In this document: piece after piece, positions 21,813-32,818 of the stretch
How the letters are laid out: each line of letters starts with the position of its first letter
Numbering within the stretch: the first letter of the stretch is position 1
Source of the DNA: Angiostrongylus vasorum
Lineage: Eukaryota > Nematoda > Chromadorea > Rhabditida > Metastrongylidae
DNA: 64,000 nucleotides
Direction: 5' to 3'
NCBI GenBank assembly: GCA_018806985.1
Contig: JADANN010000345.1
Span: 1,132,730-1,196,729, forward strand
Notes under the pieces: generated by a model
Told to the model about the DNA's origin: nothing
The model's input: the letters and a program-made list of their open reading frames with translations, nothing else
Database searches by the model: none
Program-made: the position numbers and the translations under genes

Positions 21813-22573
21813 AAGCGAAACCCTGGGGCTGTCGTGTCTATCCGTTTATCTGGCATTGTGTTAAGCTGTAGTTTTAATCATCTTAATTGTGACCCATATA
21901 CAACAAGACAATAGGTGTTACAAAGTTTATAAAGGTCTGAAGAGTACAAGGAACCAAAATTTTACATAGCCATGGGTTTCTACGTGAAAACTTGGTGGCA
22001 GAGTAGTGGTTGCCGAATCCACAAACTCAAGAATTGCCAATTTCCATAGAGGACAAAAAAATTTACAAACAAGTGTTGAATGAAGTAAAAACAGATAAAA
22101 CTTCTATAAAGCTTCTCGACAAATTCACAGAAAGCCACTGTTCCAAATACATTACATTGTTAAGCACAGCATCATTCAACAGCAGAAAAGCTCCATTAAT
22201 CCCACTACTAGAGAGTATTTAGAAGTGAAGGTGCGAGATTCTGGGTGCCCAGTGTAACCGCCGTAGACATGCTTAGCACCCACCGATGAGTTAATACTCC
22301 AGAAAGCGATAACCTCATGCTTGGTTCTTTAACGACTAGACGTCTTATCAATTCAGTCGGGCCCTCGCTGACACATCTTGGAATCTGTGAATAAGCAATC
22401 TACCAATGACAATAAGCCTAAGGACAGAAAGAGAACAGCAGTTATGGAAGTGCGGTACAATAACTTCGTTCTCTCCTATTTCACAAGCGTTTGCAAAAGC
22501 ACTCTAGAGAATGGCATGGTACTACATAAAGTGACCATAATGTAGAAAAAACATTAAAAGACCTTAAACTCAC
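21813..22573. other. Region downstream of the last visible Aurora exon
   Basis: The final kinase exon(s) should lie here on the minus strand, but none of the expected C-lobe motifs (ARDLI-x-LL, HPW) can be read in any minus frame. A 70-codon AT-rich plus frame (22010-22222) is unrecognised. The stretch reaches from the exon 8 donor to the arm B breakpoint. Confidence 0.45.
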
Positions 22574-25500
22574 CACAAGATTACAAGTCATAATTGCTGA
22601 AAATGTTTCACTCCTCTCACGAAATTCAAATGGTGGTCGTCCTACGAGCATTTCGTATAAAAGAATTCCAATCGCCCAGTTATCAACCTAAATGCGTTTA
22701 AAATAGCGTTGGCTAAAACAATATAGTACATCTGATTAGTAAATAAGCGCAGATTGAAGAAAGATATCCGACGAAATATAAACATTTTATCCAGAATAAA
22801 AAAAGCTGGAACAATCTTTGTTGTCATATATGTAGCTCACAACAAGCTGTGTTTTACAGTTCATTTTCCTGCGATACCTTTTGTATTACGCCGATAGTTC
22901 TTTTAGCACATATGATACACCAGTATTAGAGACAGAAAAGCTGGTATCTATACGTTATGATATATAAAAACCTCTTCGTTCAGCTGAGTACCGTGGTAAA
23001 CCTCTGTCCAATCCACAATGAACGGCGATTATCTGGGCTGACAAATAGCTCTGAGGAAAACGCGACACATAGGCTACCTCGTGATTCCAGAGGAAAATAA
23101 TCGAAAAACAACAAGCCACTTTTAGTAGTCCCATAGTGACAGCGTACGATGTCAGGCAACAGATAATATCCCACTAAATCTCGGTTCTCCATTGCAGTCA
23201 GATCAAAACAACCTTTCCACAACACACAGGGTGCTTATTGCTCTACGTCTGCAACAACACATCTTCCGAGTCTCCAAAGACCATGCGCTTCATGAGGCCA
23301 CAGGTCTCATCAAATCCTATTTGGTCACTCCATAAGAGGCAAGGAGCAAGAAGACAAATGTACGCAAATAAGCTCTCGTCAACCGTAGAGAAAAGACCCC
23401 TACTAGGACATGTCGGTGGCAGACACTTTGTCGTTCATTCCTCCTTTGCCCATCGTGTCAACCCACACGAGATCTTTTCACTTTTGTTGGCCATCCTTCA
23501 ACTTAAACTCACGCATCAAAAGACACTTACCAAATGGTGTTCCTGGTAAACTGGTACTAGACTCTTTTGTTAATAGCTTCCTCCGATCAAAAATGGCCTG
23601 CAATCGCCTGTGTTGACGACCTGGGAACGCTCTAATAGTGCTATACCAGGACTACAAAGGGATGTCTACTCGAAAAGCATCCAACAATGCCCATGAGGAA
23701 GACAAAGTCCTTAAACAACAGCCAACCCATTGCAAATCTGAAGACCTTCGTGCATGACGGGTTCAAAAGCATGAATCGAATAAACGAACGGCTGCGATAG
23801 ACATAATATAAAGCTGAACAGCTATCGTGGTTCATTCATCACTGAGCGAGGCACCAAACATTCGACTTCATTAAGCATCGTTGGAGGTGATTGAATGTAT
23901 ACCTGGCCTTTACAATGAGTCGCAGCGGCTACCTATGTACCGAGCCAGTGGTGCTATACTCTCAGAGAAGTCTGGACATCTAGCACCAATTTGCCAACCT
24001 CGAAGGATTGGAAGGCTTGGTGAGCCATGGCCGCGGGCATCGATCCCAAGTGTGTGTGTTGCAAGGCGTCCTCGATCACTGCGCCGCACGCGCCCCAGCA
24101 TAATATGGCGTCGAGAGAAATGTAGATTCTGAAGAAAATAGATAATCATTACAAAAAAAAACATACAGTGTGGTCGTGGCTGTCGCCATTTATCATTTCT
24201 GGAGGCAAGTAATCCAAGGTTCCACAAATGGTCTCACGGCGTGAATGAGCAGACACGACAGCCCAACCGAAGTCGGCAATCTGACGAAAGAATTACAAGT
24301 TCCCATCTTTGCTAGAGATTAAAGTTAGATTCTATGCGAAAACCCACTCTAAAGCATTTCGTGCAGAGACATAAAATTAAGAAATAGGTTGGCTTTGGTG
24401 TAGTCGGAGGAATCATATGAAATTCCGAGAACAAGGAACGGGGAATTACGCTGTTTCTTATGATTCTTTGACCAAAATAACAACTGTTGGATGCATATGG
24501 TATGTAGACACGTTCGACCAATTAGTTTACTTTTTTTAAATATGTGTTATATCTTGCCTTTAAATTCCTGTTCCTATCAAGAAGGATATTCTCCGGCTTT
24601 ATATCGCGGTGAATGACTCGTTTCGCATGACAATAGCTAATAGCATCCGCCAACTGACGAACGTATCTGAAGCCAGTTGTTTTATCTGCATAGGGAAAGA
24701 ACAGTTGTTAACAAAGCATTTAATGTGAGCAGGTTCTGTTTCTTTCTTTTTCAAGTGTAGATAAATTGTGAACGGTTAACAAAACTCGGTTCGCAAGCTC
24801 GAAGTTTAACTGACGCTCCGAGTTCTGCACACATCTAGACATCCTGTTGTTGTATTCCACATAACATCCTGCCATGAAACAAATGCCAGAAAATGAAGGT
24901 TAAGACGTTGCAAATCTAGTCATTTTCCAATGTGGCGAAATTAATTGAACACGTCATTGAACGATCAAGAATGCTCCCACATGGGAGCATTTTACTTCCT
25001 TATTTACATCACCAGTCGTAACACCCTGAGCAGATTCCAGCTTCTTTGTTCGACTCGTTTTATCAAATCCACCATCTACAGAAGTCACTGGATTCGCTGG
25101 TGAGTTTGGCTGCTATTTCGAAATTTCATTTTTCGATGAATCCCGTTGAATTCTGGTCGAATTATTTCTCCGCTGAGTTTGGAACCACTCTATCAAAAAA
25201 CTCCTGAGTCTTCACCATAGGCAGTTGCTGGCGGTTCTGAATTATAGAGAGATCAATTTTCAACACGGATCACCAGCTCTGATGAAGACGAAGACGCCGA
25301 AACGTTAGCCGAAATAAAAGTGTTTATCAATCTCGTGCAAGCTCAACAGTTTAAAAACATAGAGAGAACTCATTCCAATTAAGTCTGATGCTAAAATCCA
25401 AACATCAGAGGGAGGAAACTTGGTCCGGAGCGGAATCGCACCACTGAGTATGCGTGTGTGGGACGGTATTTCTAGTAGAAGCCGGCGTTAAATACAAACA

Positions 25501-27073
25501 CTTTAAACCTCCGACATCTCACATCTATCGGACAATTAACAAGATTATAGATGATAGAGGTGTGAAATCAAATCTGTGCTTACTTGGCTGCTTCGTGCTC
25601 ATCTAACTTCCCTTTCTTCTTCATACGACCGTGTAGCTCCCCACCTTCGGCAAACTCCAAAATAATGTACACTCGTTGTTGGTCATGAAAATAGCCTTTC
25701 AGCCGTAGAATATTAGGATGCCTAAATACCGTAAAAGTATCCAGAAACATTCCAGCGCTCTTTCAAACGATGCAAACATATGTTCGCCTACTTCAGATGA
25801 TATTGTATTTCAATCTCACGTTTCACCTGATGCATTACATTGTGCTTCTTAAGTTGGTCCTTGAAGAGAACCTGAATAGTGCGACTGGAAAACCACATTG
25901 GGATACAACTACAGCGATGCTGAGGTAACCACAATGGTGCTGAGATATTTGCAAAACTCCTGACCTCAGGTGTCTGCTGTGGGGAACAAACGCGCTGTTA
26001 CCCTTTCCGAGGGCTAACGTGTTCACCACTACACCATGCGGTTCTTTCGTCTCGCCTGTCTCTCAGCTAATTCCATCGATCAGCGTCATCAGCAATCACC
26101 CGTCAACGGGAGTTCCCGCATTGTGTGGTGGTGAACGCGTTAGCCCCCGGAAACGGTAATAGTGTTTTCGTTCTCCACCGCAGACACCTGCGCTCCGGAG
26201 TTTTGCAAATATCTCAGCTTCATTGTGGTTGTTTCACACGTAATATCCTGCCATGAAAAATTATAATAGGCAGTAAATAAAGAGTTAACACTGATGCTGA
26301 GATATTTGCAAAACTTCGGACCGCAGGTGTCTGCGGCGGGGATCGAACCTCGTTATCACCCTTTCCAAGTGCTAACGTGTTGACGACCACACAAGCCATT
26401 GGGGCCTCTCTCTGAGCTAGTTTCCTATATACCAGTGCCGTCAGCAATCACGCATCCGAAGGATTGATCTGGGGAGCACAAATCGCCATTGAACCCAGTG
26501 ATTATATTGGAATACACTAAGGATAACAACAACTATGGAACGAAATTCTGTGATGTAGTAATAATGCTGCGCAAGCAGTATGCAAATGCTAAATATCGGT
26601 TTTATTCTGGCTTGAAGAATCCCTTGCATAAATCGATTCATCGTTTCAAAAATCGACAAACTTGGAAATCACGTGCCTTTAATGCGATAACGACCTTCTC
26701 TTCCTTCGAACGGGCAAGGAACACAGACCCAAATTTCCCTCTCCCTAGAGGACGACCCACGTCGAAATCACCAATTACCCAGCTCCTTGAGGTCTCCTGA
26801 GATCTGAAATTGAAATCGAATAATTCAAAAGAGAAGAGCAACATTTGTGTCAAACGGAAAGGAAGACCGAACAAAACGAATCAGATGTAAAGACGAATGA
26901 AAAGCCTACTCGATTTTTGCACCCTCAGAGTTTACAGCGTTAGAATCTCCAGAATTATGACTACCTTCTTCCTAGAAATGGCCGCTTAACAATTGAAGTA
27001 CGGTACTGTAAAATTCGATCGAGGTTGTACGAACCTCTCTTCCAGCCAATTGCCGCTCCACTGTCTCAGCCAT
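22574..27073 (-). CDS. Aurora-family serine/threonine kinase, eight exons, 3' end missing
   Basis: Mitotic kinase of the Aurora A/B (AIR-1/AIR-2) type. Exons in coding order: 27073-27035, 26971-26910, 26803-26677, 25871-25792, 25721-25584, 24666-24558, 24280-24167, 22687-22574. They sum to 783 nt, 261 codons, with every junction in phase and no stop. The start ATG gives [13 protein letters not shown]. Motifs by residue: glycine loop GRGKFGSV (about 50-57), catalytic Lys in VVIALK (76), helix C REIEIQ (about 95-100), HRDIKPEN (about 168-175), DFG in IADFGWAV (188-190), activation loop RRETICGT with the Thr that Auroras phosphorylate, LPPEM, and VDNWAIG. Acceptors are mostly TTCAG/TTTAG/TCTAG, and two donors are GC. 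The frame stops after TCNLV, about 45-50 residues short of a full Aurora. The missing exon(s) are not in the next 760 bases. It is either a truncated copy or a gene split by the adjacent rearrangement. Subtype A versus B cannot be decided. Confidence 0.9.
23871..24110 (-). repeat. SINE, family 2, in Aurora intron 7
   Basis: On the minus strand: GGGGCGCGTGCGGCGCAGTG head, B-box-like GGGATCGATGCCC, then ATGGCTCACCAAGCCTTCC, GGTACATAGGTAGCC and ATTCAATCACCTCC. The tail is cut short. It lies in the sense orientation inside the 1.48-kb intron between exons 7 and 8. Confidence 0.6.
24811..24900 (+). repeat. SINE, family 1, 3'-end fragment in Aurora intron 5
   Basis: Only the 3' part is visible: a degenerate GCTCCGAGTTCTGCA body, then TTGTTGTATTCCACATAACA and CCTGCCATGAAA. 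No tRNA-like head remains. Confidence 0.45.
25279..25309 (+). ncRNA. Hammerhead-like core in Aurora intron 5 (antisense)
   Basis: CTGATGA, an A, GACG-AAGA-CGCC (one A-C mismatch in the stem), GAAAC, then GTTAGC. An AATAAAAG follows at about 25312. The motif is the same type as at 13589-13616 and 32055-32084. It is antisense to the kinase gene. Function is not shown. Confidence 0.35.
25918..26095 (-). repeat. SINE, family 1, in Aurora intron 3 (first of three)
   Basis: On the minus strand: GCATGGTGTAGTGGTGAACA head, B-box position mutated to GCGTTTGTTCCCC, body GGAGTTTTGCAAATATCTCA, and loss of most of the AATAAA tail. The 5' extension with CAGCTGAGAGACAGGCG and the CCCGTCAACGGG part continues to about 26110. 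Confidence 0.6.
26112..26282 (+). repeat. SINE, family 1, in Aurora intron 3 (second, opposite strand)
   Basis: A plus-strand copy with GCATTGTGTGGTGGTGAACG, a B box degraded to GTTTTCGTTCTCC, body GGAGTTTTGCAAATATCTCA and a complete tail GGCAGTAAATAAA. It is head-to-head with the copy at 25918 and tail-to-tail with the one at 26288. Confidence 0.7.
26288..26500 (-). repeat. SINE, family 1, in Aurora intron 3 (third)
   Basis: On the minus strand: a 5' extension with GGGTTCAATGGCGATTTGTG and CGTGATTGCTGACGGCACTG, then GTGTGGTCGTCAACACGTTA, B box GAGGTTCGATCCCC, and body GAAGTTTTGCAAATATCTCA. The tail meets the tail of the neighbouring plus-strand copy within a few bases. Confidence 0.65.
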
Positions 27074-27119
27074 TTCAAATGTTTGGGGTTACGAGACGCT
27101 AAACTGCTCAACGAGAAGG

Positions 27120-29690
27120 GAAGGTATGAATGAAAAGCACGACCAAGCACTAGAACACAACGACTGTAAGCAACCGCTCCTTCACAGTGAAGACTAGAAA
27201 TTTTCACATGAAGAATTAAGAAATTTCTGGCCTTGAGATCACAATCGTAAACAGAGCACGCTATCTATTAGAAGTCTATGATAGGAAGCACTTGATCTTG
27301 TATGAAATTGTTCTCAGTAGTACATATTACGATAAAGTACGAGCTCGTAATATTGAAGAGATCCTCTCATTGAATTCTACAGTCCTCATAATGGAAACAT
27401 ATTCAAAAAGTTGTCAGCTTATATCTTGATCACCGTGGAATTCTGCGGACTTTTCTTTTCCATCACTGTTTTTACCCGATCTTAGAGGTGTTTCCAGAAG
27501 GGCTGAAATTTCCTGGGAGTTTCAGTACACTAGCGTTCATCTGAATTTACAGTACACTTAATTGTTAGATTCCGAAGCCTATGAAATGACTAACCAATGA
27601 ATGTTTTCAACTTGGTCACGATGTATTATTGACTTCTGTCACTTGTTCCCTCCAATAAAAGCACACCTTCCCAATGGTTTACCTTACTGTGGCTGGGAGG
27701 TGTTCCTCGGTATCGGGACTGCGATCTACATCGGGGGGATTCATTTCCCAAGCAGGGTCTCCTTGCTGAGAAGGAGCTCGGCGGTTGCATTAGAAAGCCC
27801 AGATAAGAGTAAACCAATATCAGGATTCACCATCGTCCTGGTATCAAACTGGTATCGAAACCATGATGGCAAATCTCCCTCCGACTCACAAGGGCGGCCA
27901 CTGCTTTTGGTGGTGACGACCTGGAACAAGCTATGACCCGGCTGACCTGAGGACCCCAGGGGACCACAATGGCTAAACCAGCAAAACTCCGAAAAAATGG
28001 AGAGTATGCTGAGGCCCGCACAATCAGTGAAGACGGGTCATACAAATATTCAAGCATCCAAGTAATTACAGTTAAACTACTCTTCAGCTTTTTAAGTTGC
28101 GCAGTACGGACGTGTGTTCAATCCTTCGCAGACGTCTTCCGTGAAAAGGCTGAAAGGTTGCTCGACGGCTAATTTCGGTAGATCGCGGTCCTTTAATGGA
28201 GGAACACTCGATGACGCTTCGGTCACACGGCCGTAGTCATTCCGTTTGCACTTACCTCTTCCGCTTTTTTTATCGAATCCCTAGCAACATTGAATTATTG
28301 CATGTTAGGTGGTTTTTAAGAAAAATGTGTTCTGGTAACAGAGCAAGAATCAGTGCGAGGTGTCGAAGGTATCATATTTGTTGTGACTAGTAAGCTTCAA
28401 CATTGTTTCCACGTTAACATTACAGTGATATCCATGCGAAATCTGCAGGAATCCTGGTCAAATCGTAAATATTTTGGGAAGATCCCGGTTCTCAGAAGAA
28501 ACGTTCTTAAAAAAGCAAACAGAAAGTCAGAGGAATAAGCGAAGTTAATCAGAAGATATCGAAGTCATCATTCCAGTCCGATTCCACCAGAATTGGTTTA
28601 ACGTTGCTTGATGAGTTGCACGAAAGCGTAAGGATTGTTTACATTTTGTCTCACTAACCTGTTTCGTAATGAGTTAGCTTCTTTTGCTAAGTCTCGTCTC
28701 GCTCGTTACTATTAAGGTTCACAGATTGGTAAAGCACTAGTCAATGAGCTAATGGGTGCGGGATACTGTGGAATATTGAATCTGGCAAAATCTCAGTCAA
28801 ACGCTTCTGTTTGTTAGACGATTTTGCATCGAATTATTCCAAACAATGTCGATCTTGAAGGAATATTTTTAGCGCTACTTTGCGTCAAATGCCGCTGTTC
28901 CGGGAGTTTTCTTCCGTTAGTGAGATTGCACATCATGGGAGTTAGTGAGAGAAGTGAGATGTCTTGCTCACTTATTTAAATTCCGCACCAGTTTGCTTCT
29001 TTATACAACACTGAATGGTGTGATGCTCTGAAGATGTATTATAACTGTGAAGTTATTTAACTGTACTAATGAAAATTGGAACAGTGCGCGCACTTAGTAT
29101 GGGGTAAACATCTCTTATCGCAGAAAAATCTACTTTGGGCTTGGAATTATGCTAATCATGCTTAGCATTGATTTATGTGTTTGTATGATATTTCGAACAC
29201 TTGGAATCTAAACGGCAATCGCGCGACTGGGACTACAGTTCGGACGTGTCTATGGCGCTTCGTCAAGATTTGTTCAAAACGACGATAAAGGCGTGCTCCA
29301 TGGTTTTAGCACTCTGCGGCTTTTGAATCAGTTCGCATAGCTTTTTCCTTGTTTGGATGTTCAATGGAGTTTCTTGGTTAGTTGAATGTTCTATCTAAAA
29401 ACTCTTTATTTCCCGATTTTTTGAGAATACGCTCTGCAGTAGTTTGTGCTGCCTATTATGCACATGGTCGCATGGACTAATGCAAGCTACTATAATACGC
29501 ATAGAACAGACGTATGACATGGCGCCACGGTTTAGCAAAACGTACAACAAAGTATCAAATAACCGGAGAGGATAGAAAATATTGACTTGGTATTATTAGA
29601 CACCCTCGAGTATACATTTCATTCTACGATTCTAAAGGATAAAAAGGATAAAGGATAAAGCTCTCGGCGTTGATCAATCCCTGAGAGATG
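27120..29690. repeat. Inverted-duplication arm A'
   Basis: Reverse-complement copy of 3195-5777. The end next to the Aurora gene is 47 bases upstream of its ATG, so the arm supplies most of the sequence directly upstream of the gene. The other end lies in the family-2 SINE at 29625-29935. Compared with arm A, two short deletions near 28170 break the 147-codon frame seen there. Repeat C lies at about 27892-28004 (minus). Confidence 0.85.
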
Positions 29691-29935
29691 CGTCATGCAT
29701 TCGATTTCATTATGCATCGTCAGAGGTGATTGAATGCATATCTTGCCTTTACAATGGCTCGCAGTGGCTTAGCGACGTATCGAGCCAGTGGTGCTATCCT
29801 CTCAGGCAGATCTGGTACCAATTTACCGAACCTGAAGAGAGGGAGGGCTTGGTGAACCAAGGGCATGGTGATCGATCCCGTGTGTATTGGAAGGCGTCTC
29901 AGTCCACTGCTCTACACGCACTCTGATCTAGAGTC
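29625..29935 (-). repeat. SINE, family 2, at the outer edge of arm A'
   Basis: On the minus strand: GTGCGTGTAGAGCAGTGGAC head, B-box-like GGGATCGATC, GGTTCACCAAGCCCTCC, GGTACCAGATCTG, and a tail of three TTTATCC-like units. Its 3' third is nearly identical to the copy at 2964-3254, but its 5' two thirds differ at about one base in five, so the duplication or conversion tract ends inside the element. Confidence 0.65.
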
Positions 29936-30336
29936 GTCACGCATTAGTTAAGTGCTTCGCTTCAGAAACATGGGCTAATGGTCGTAGCTACCAAGATGTT
30001 TCTACCCGATTTGTTTTCTCAGGTTACTGGGAGTTTCGCATACACTTAGGCCTACGTTCGGCATTGTTATCGAATTTTTTCTTCATGTAACTCCTTTGTA
30101 GGTGTTCGTCATTTACGTACCTGCTAGTGATCGTTCAAATGTTCACTCTCCTTTATGTTTACACGGTGCCCTCTACCTCTTCCCCCATATCGGGTTTTCG
30201 TCCAAGTTTGGCTCAGTGCAATGAGAATCTTCAATGAGATTCAGTGAAGGTGATTCTTTTCTAACGAGTTCACGGAAGTGCCTAAGATGATCGTTCGAAC
30301 TAGGGGCGGTTTCATCTATCATGCTGAGCTCGGGAA
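29936..30336. other. Spacer between arms A' and B', first part
   Basis: Single-copy sequence in this window, AT-rich, without recognisable coding or repeat features up to the myosin light chain relic. Confidence 0.4.
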
Positions 30337-30489
30337 ATGTTTGCATCACTAGGTACTGATTCAGAAGAAGTCATTCACAACGCTTACCAACGTTTTGACG
30401 AAGGTCATTCGCCTGAATTAAGCGAGGATTGAATTCGTGAGCTTTTTACCACAATGGGTGATCGGTACACCCACGCACAGGTTGATCTC
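30337..30489 (+). pseudogene. Myosin regulatory light chain fragment
   Basis: One frame reads MFASLGTDSEEVIHNAYQRF, DEGHSPELSED, a TGA (30430-30432), then IRELFTTMGDRYTHAQVD. This is the middle of a myosin regulatory light chain, where the family has a T-D-P-E-E-V-I-x-N-A-F helix, an EF-hand-derived loop and then L-R-E-L-x-T-T-M-G-D-R. The TGA replaces the expected Arg before the second part. No other exons were found nearby. It is a short relic, perhaps one exon captured during rearrangement. The parent gene would be a muscle or non-muscle myosin regulatory subunit. Confidence 0.7.
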
Positions 30490-30651
30490 AGATCACTTTA
30501 ACATCATCACTTCCTTCACTACGTTCTCTTTCTTCAAGAGTTTCTTTGGAGTACTGCATTGCAGCATGATTTCCCTGTAACATTTTCATCAACTTCCTTC
30601 ACTTTTCTATCGTCAGTTTCATTTCTATCCTTGATTTACTTTGTATTTAGC

Positions 30652-31074
30652 CTAATATGGGTCTGCTTCTGAGGTTTTTTGGTTCCCTTGTTTACTATTA
30701 CTTACTTGGATAGTTGGACGGTCCGTCTTCGCAAGTATTGTGTGCTCGAGCACATATTCCATTCGTTCACGCCATCGTCGCTTATACTGGTGGTGGTCTG
30801 CTTTGAACACAGTGACTTCAATGAGGCACATTCGATGATCCAGAAGTGATTTTCGACAACGAATGCAATGAGTGGTTAACGTAAGCCACGAATAAGTCCC
30901 ACCACCACTTAGATGGTTGTTCAAGAGAACGTTTGCATCCCCTCGATATCCACTCCACAGTTCTTTTTGACTATCAACCACCTTTCTCCTTAGTATACGA
31001 CCTGGCCATCTATGCCTTTCTGTCGATCTGGCCTTTCGAAGATGGTCTGAGTTCCAAAGAACTGAACTGCCCAT
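30652..31074 (-). CDS. Unknown 140-codon open frame spanning the arm B' edge
   Basis: It starts MGSSVLWNSDHLRK and ends GNQKTSEADPY. The protein is basic, rich in Arg and Trp, with RRKVVDSQKELWSGYRGD, THCIRCRKSLLDHR and YKRRWRERMEYVLEH. No family is recognised. The first 90 codons lie in arm B' and are repeated at 21545-21812. The last 50 lie in single-copy sequence beyond the breakpoint, so this copy is probably the parental one. A 70-codon frame is open on the opposite strand, so coding status is doubtful. Confidence 0.3.
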   Translation of the reverse strand: MGSSVLWNSDHLRKARSTERHRWPGRILRRKVVDSQKELWSGYRGDANVLLNNHLSGGGTYSWLTLTTHCIRCRKSLLDHRMCLIEVTVFKADHHQYKRRWRERMEYVLEHTILAKTDRPTIQVSNSKQGNQKTSEADPY

Positions 31075-31865
31075 TCCGGGTAGATGCTGTGAGTTCTGAT
31101 GGAACGTCAGAGAAAATCGTTCAAGCGATCATGGCTGGTGTGTGATTGAAGTGTGAGTCCTCGTCTTTGCTGCAAAGCGGAGCACAGGGAGGATCGGATC
31201 ATTGAGTCAACAATAAAGCAACTCCTTCACTCTTGCGTGCGTCTAGTATTAATAGCTCACTTTGTTTTTGTATAACCGTTGTTGTGGTTTTATTTGTTCT
31301 GTGGCGTGGTTTTCTAACACGTCAACATGTGTCGAGTCGCTTTTGACTTTAAAAAATAATTTTGTGTTATAATATCTGTCACATCTCTTAAGACCTGGAA
31401 CTGCTAAGGATTTCTCATAACTAGAAGCAGATCTGTTTTAGTTGTCGATGGTGAGCCTTCCACTTTTATAATTGGCGCTGCTGAATATCTGTTGTTTCCA
31501 TTCTTAAGCATCCGTTCTACTGCCGAATTTTTCAGCGTAGCTTTACTATCCAAATTTAGTGCTTCTTGTTAATTTTCTTCCTCTCGTCCTATTTGGCGTT
31601 TTGCTTCTTTACGCACTGTTTTTGTCCTTACCTGCATTGGAACTTTCTAGCTGCAATATTTGTTTTAGTTGATATTGCTTGAAAATTTTCCTGCAATCTC
31701 TTAGTTATACGACTTTTAGGCTTAAAGAAAAGGAGATAGAGTGACATTTCTAAAGCACCCTATAAAAATATTCGTCCATTAAAGTGTTTCAAGAAATGAG
31801 CGTGTGTGACGCAGTGGTCGGAGGCGCGCTGCAATACACATGGGATCGAGTTGTTATATTTATTT

Positions 31866-32192
31866 TTTATGATCTTATAAATTGGTCATTTTGAGCTGAT
31901 GCGAAGTTGATATAGGTTTCCTCTGTCAATGTTGTTGTTGTTGTTGCCGTCGTTGTTGATGTTGTTGGTCGATGGTTGGCGTTCCGGCGATTTCGCCTTC
32001 CTCACTGTTGTGCTTTTGCTCGCCCTTCCGAGTCCCACTCGTAACAACACAGCTCTGAGGAAGGCGAAATCGCCGAAACGTCAGCCATCGACCAACAACA
32101 ACGACAACAACAACAGCAACAACAACAACAACAACAACATCGACAACGGAAACCTATATCAACTTCGCATCAGCTCAAAAACAGTTTATAAG
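31866..32192. mobile_element. Foldback element with facing hammerhead-like cores (arm B' copy)
   Basis: Mirror copy of 20432-20755. The intact core CTGAGGA-A-GGCG-AAAT-CGCC-GAAACGTC is at 32055-32084 on the plus strand and the mutated one is at about 31980-32004 on the minus strand. The (GTT)n tract is shorter than in arm B and the (CAA)n tract has an extra AGC unit, so the microsatellites have changed since duplication while the cores have not. Confidence 0.6.
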
Positions 32193-32247
32193 GTCATATA
32201 AATAAATATTTCTACTAATGTTCAAATATTTTATACAGCACGATCAC

Positions 32248-32521
32248 TTTTTATTTACTGCCTATTCTTTTTTCATGGCAGTGTATGATGTGAAATATAA
32301 CCACAATGATGCTGAGACATTTGCAAAACTGCGGACCGCAGGTATCTGCAGTATGGATTCAACACGTATGTCATTAGACTTTCCAGGGGATAACGCATCC
32401 ACGACCATACCATGCGGCTCCTTCTGTTTCGCCTTTCTCTCAGCTGGTTTTCCAGCAGTGCCTCCAGCAGTCACCCGTAAACGGGATTGATATGGGAAGC
32501 ACAAATAGGCATTGAATCCAG
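32248..32521 (-). repeat. SINE, family 1, long form (arm B' copy)
   Basis: Mirror image of 20104-20378. A small difference near 32424 changes the frames across it, but the element layout is the same. Confidence 0.65.
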
Positions 32522-32629
32522 TTAAGCTGAGACTGTAGTGGAAATCACAATGTTAATTTTTTTATTTACTGCCTACTGCATTTTTCACGGTAGCGTATTA
32601 TGTGAAATACAATCATAATGATCCTAAAC

Positions 32630-32818
32630 TGAGAGAAAAGCCAAACGAAGGACCCGAATAGTGTAGTGGTGAGCACGTTAGCCCCCGGAAAAGGTAGTAG
32701 CGGGTTCGATCCCCACTGCAGATACCTGCGGTTCGGAGTTTTGCAAATATCTCAGTATCTTTATGGTCGTAATTAACATAATACCCTATCGTGAAAAATT
32801 GTAGTGGGCAGTAAATAA
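32630..32818 (+). repeat. SINE, family 1 (arm B' copy)
   Basis: Mirror image of 19807-19995, with the A-box region GTGTAGTGGTGAGCACG, the B box GGGTTCGATCCCC and the tail GGCAGTAAATAAC all readable. It is one of the best-preserved copies in the window. Confidence 0.75.

Noticed and set aside
22980..23225. 81-codon minus-strand frame in Aurora intron 7 as a kinase exon
   Set aside because: Its translation has no kinase C-lobe motifs and it would lie between exons 7 and 8, which already join in phase (HDHT to VDNW).
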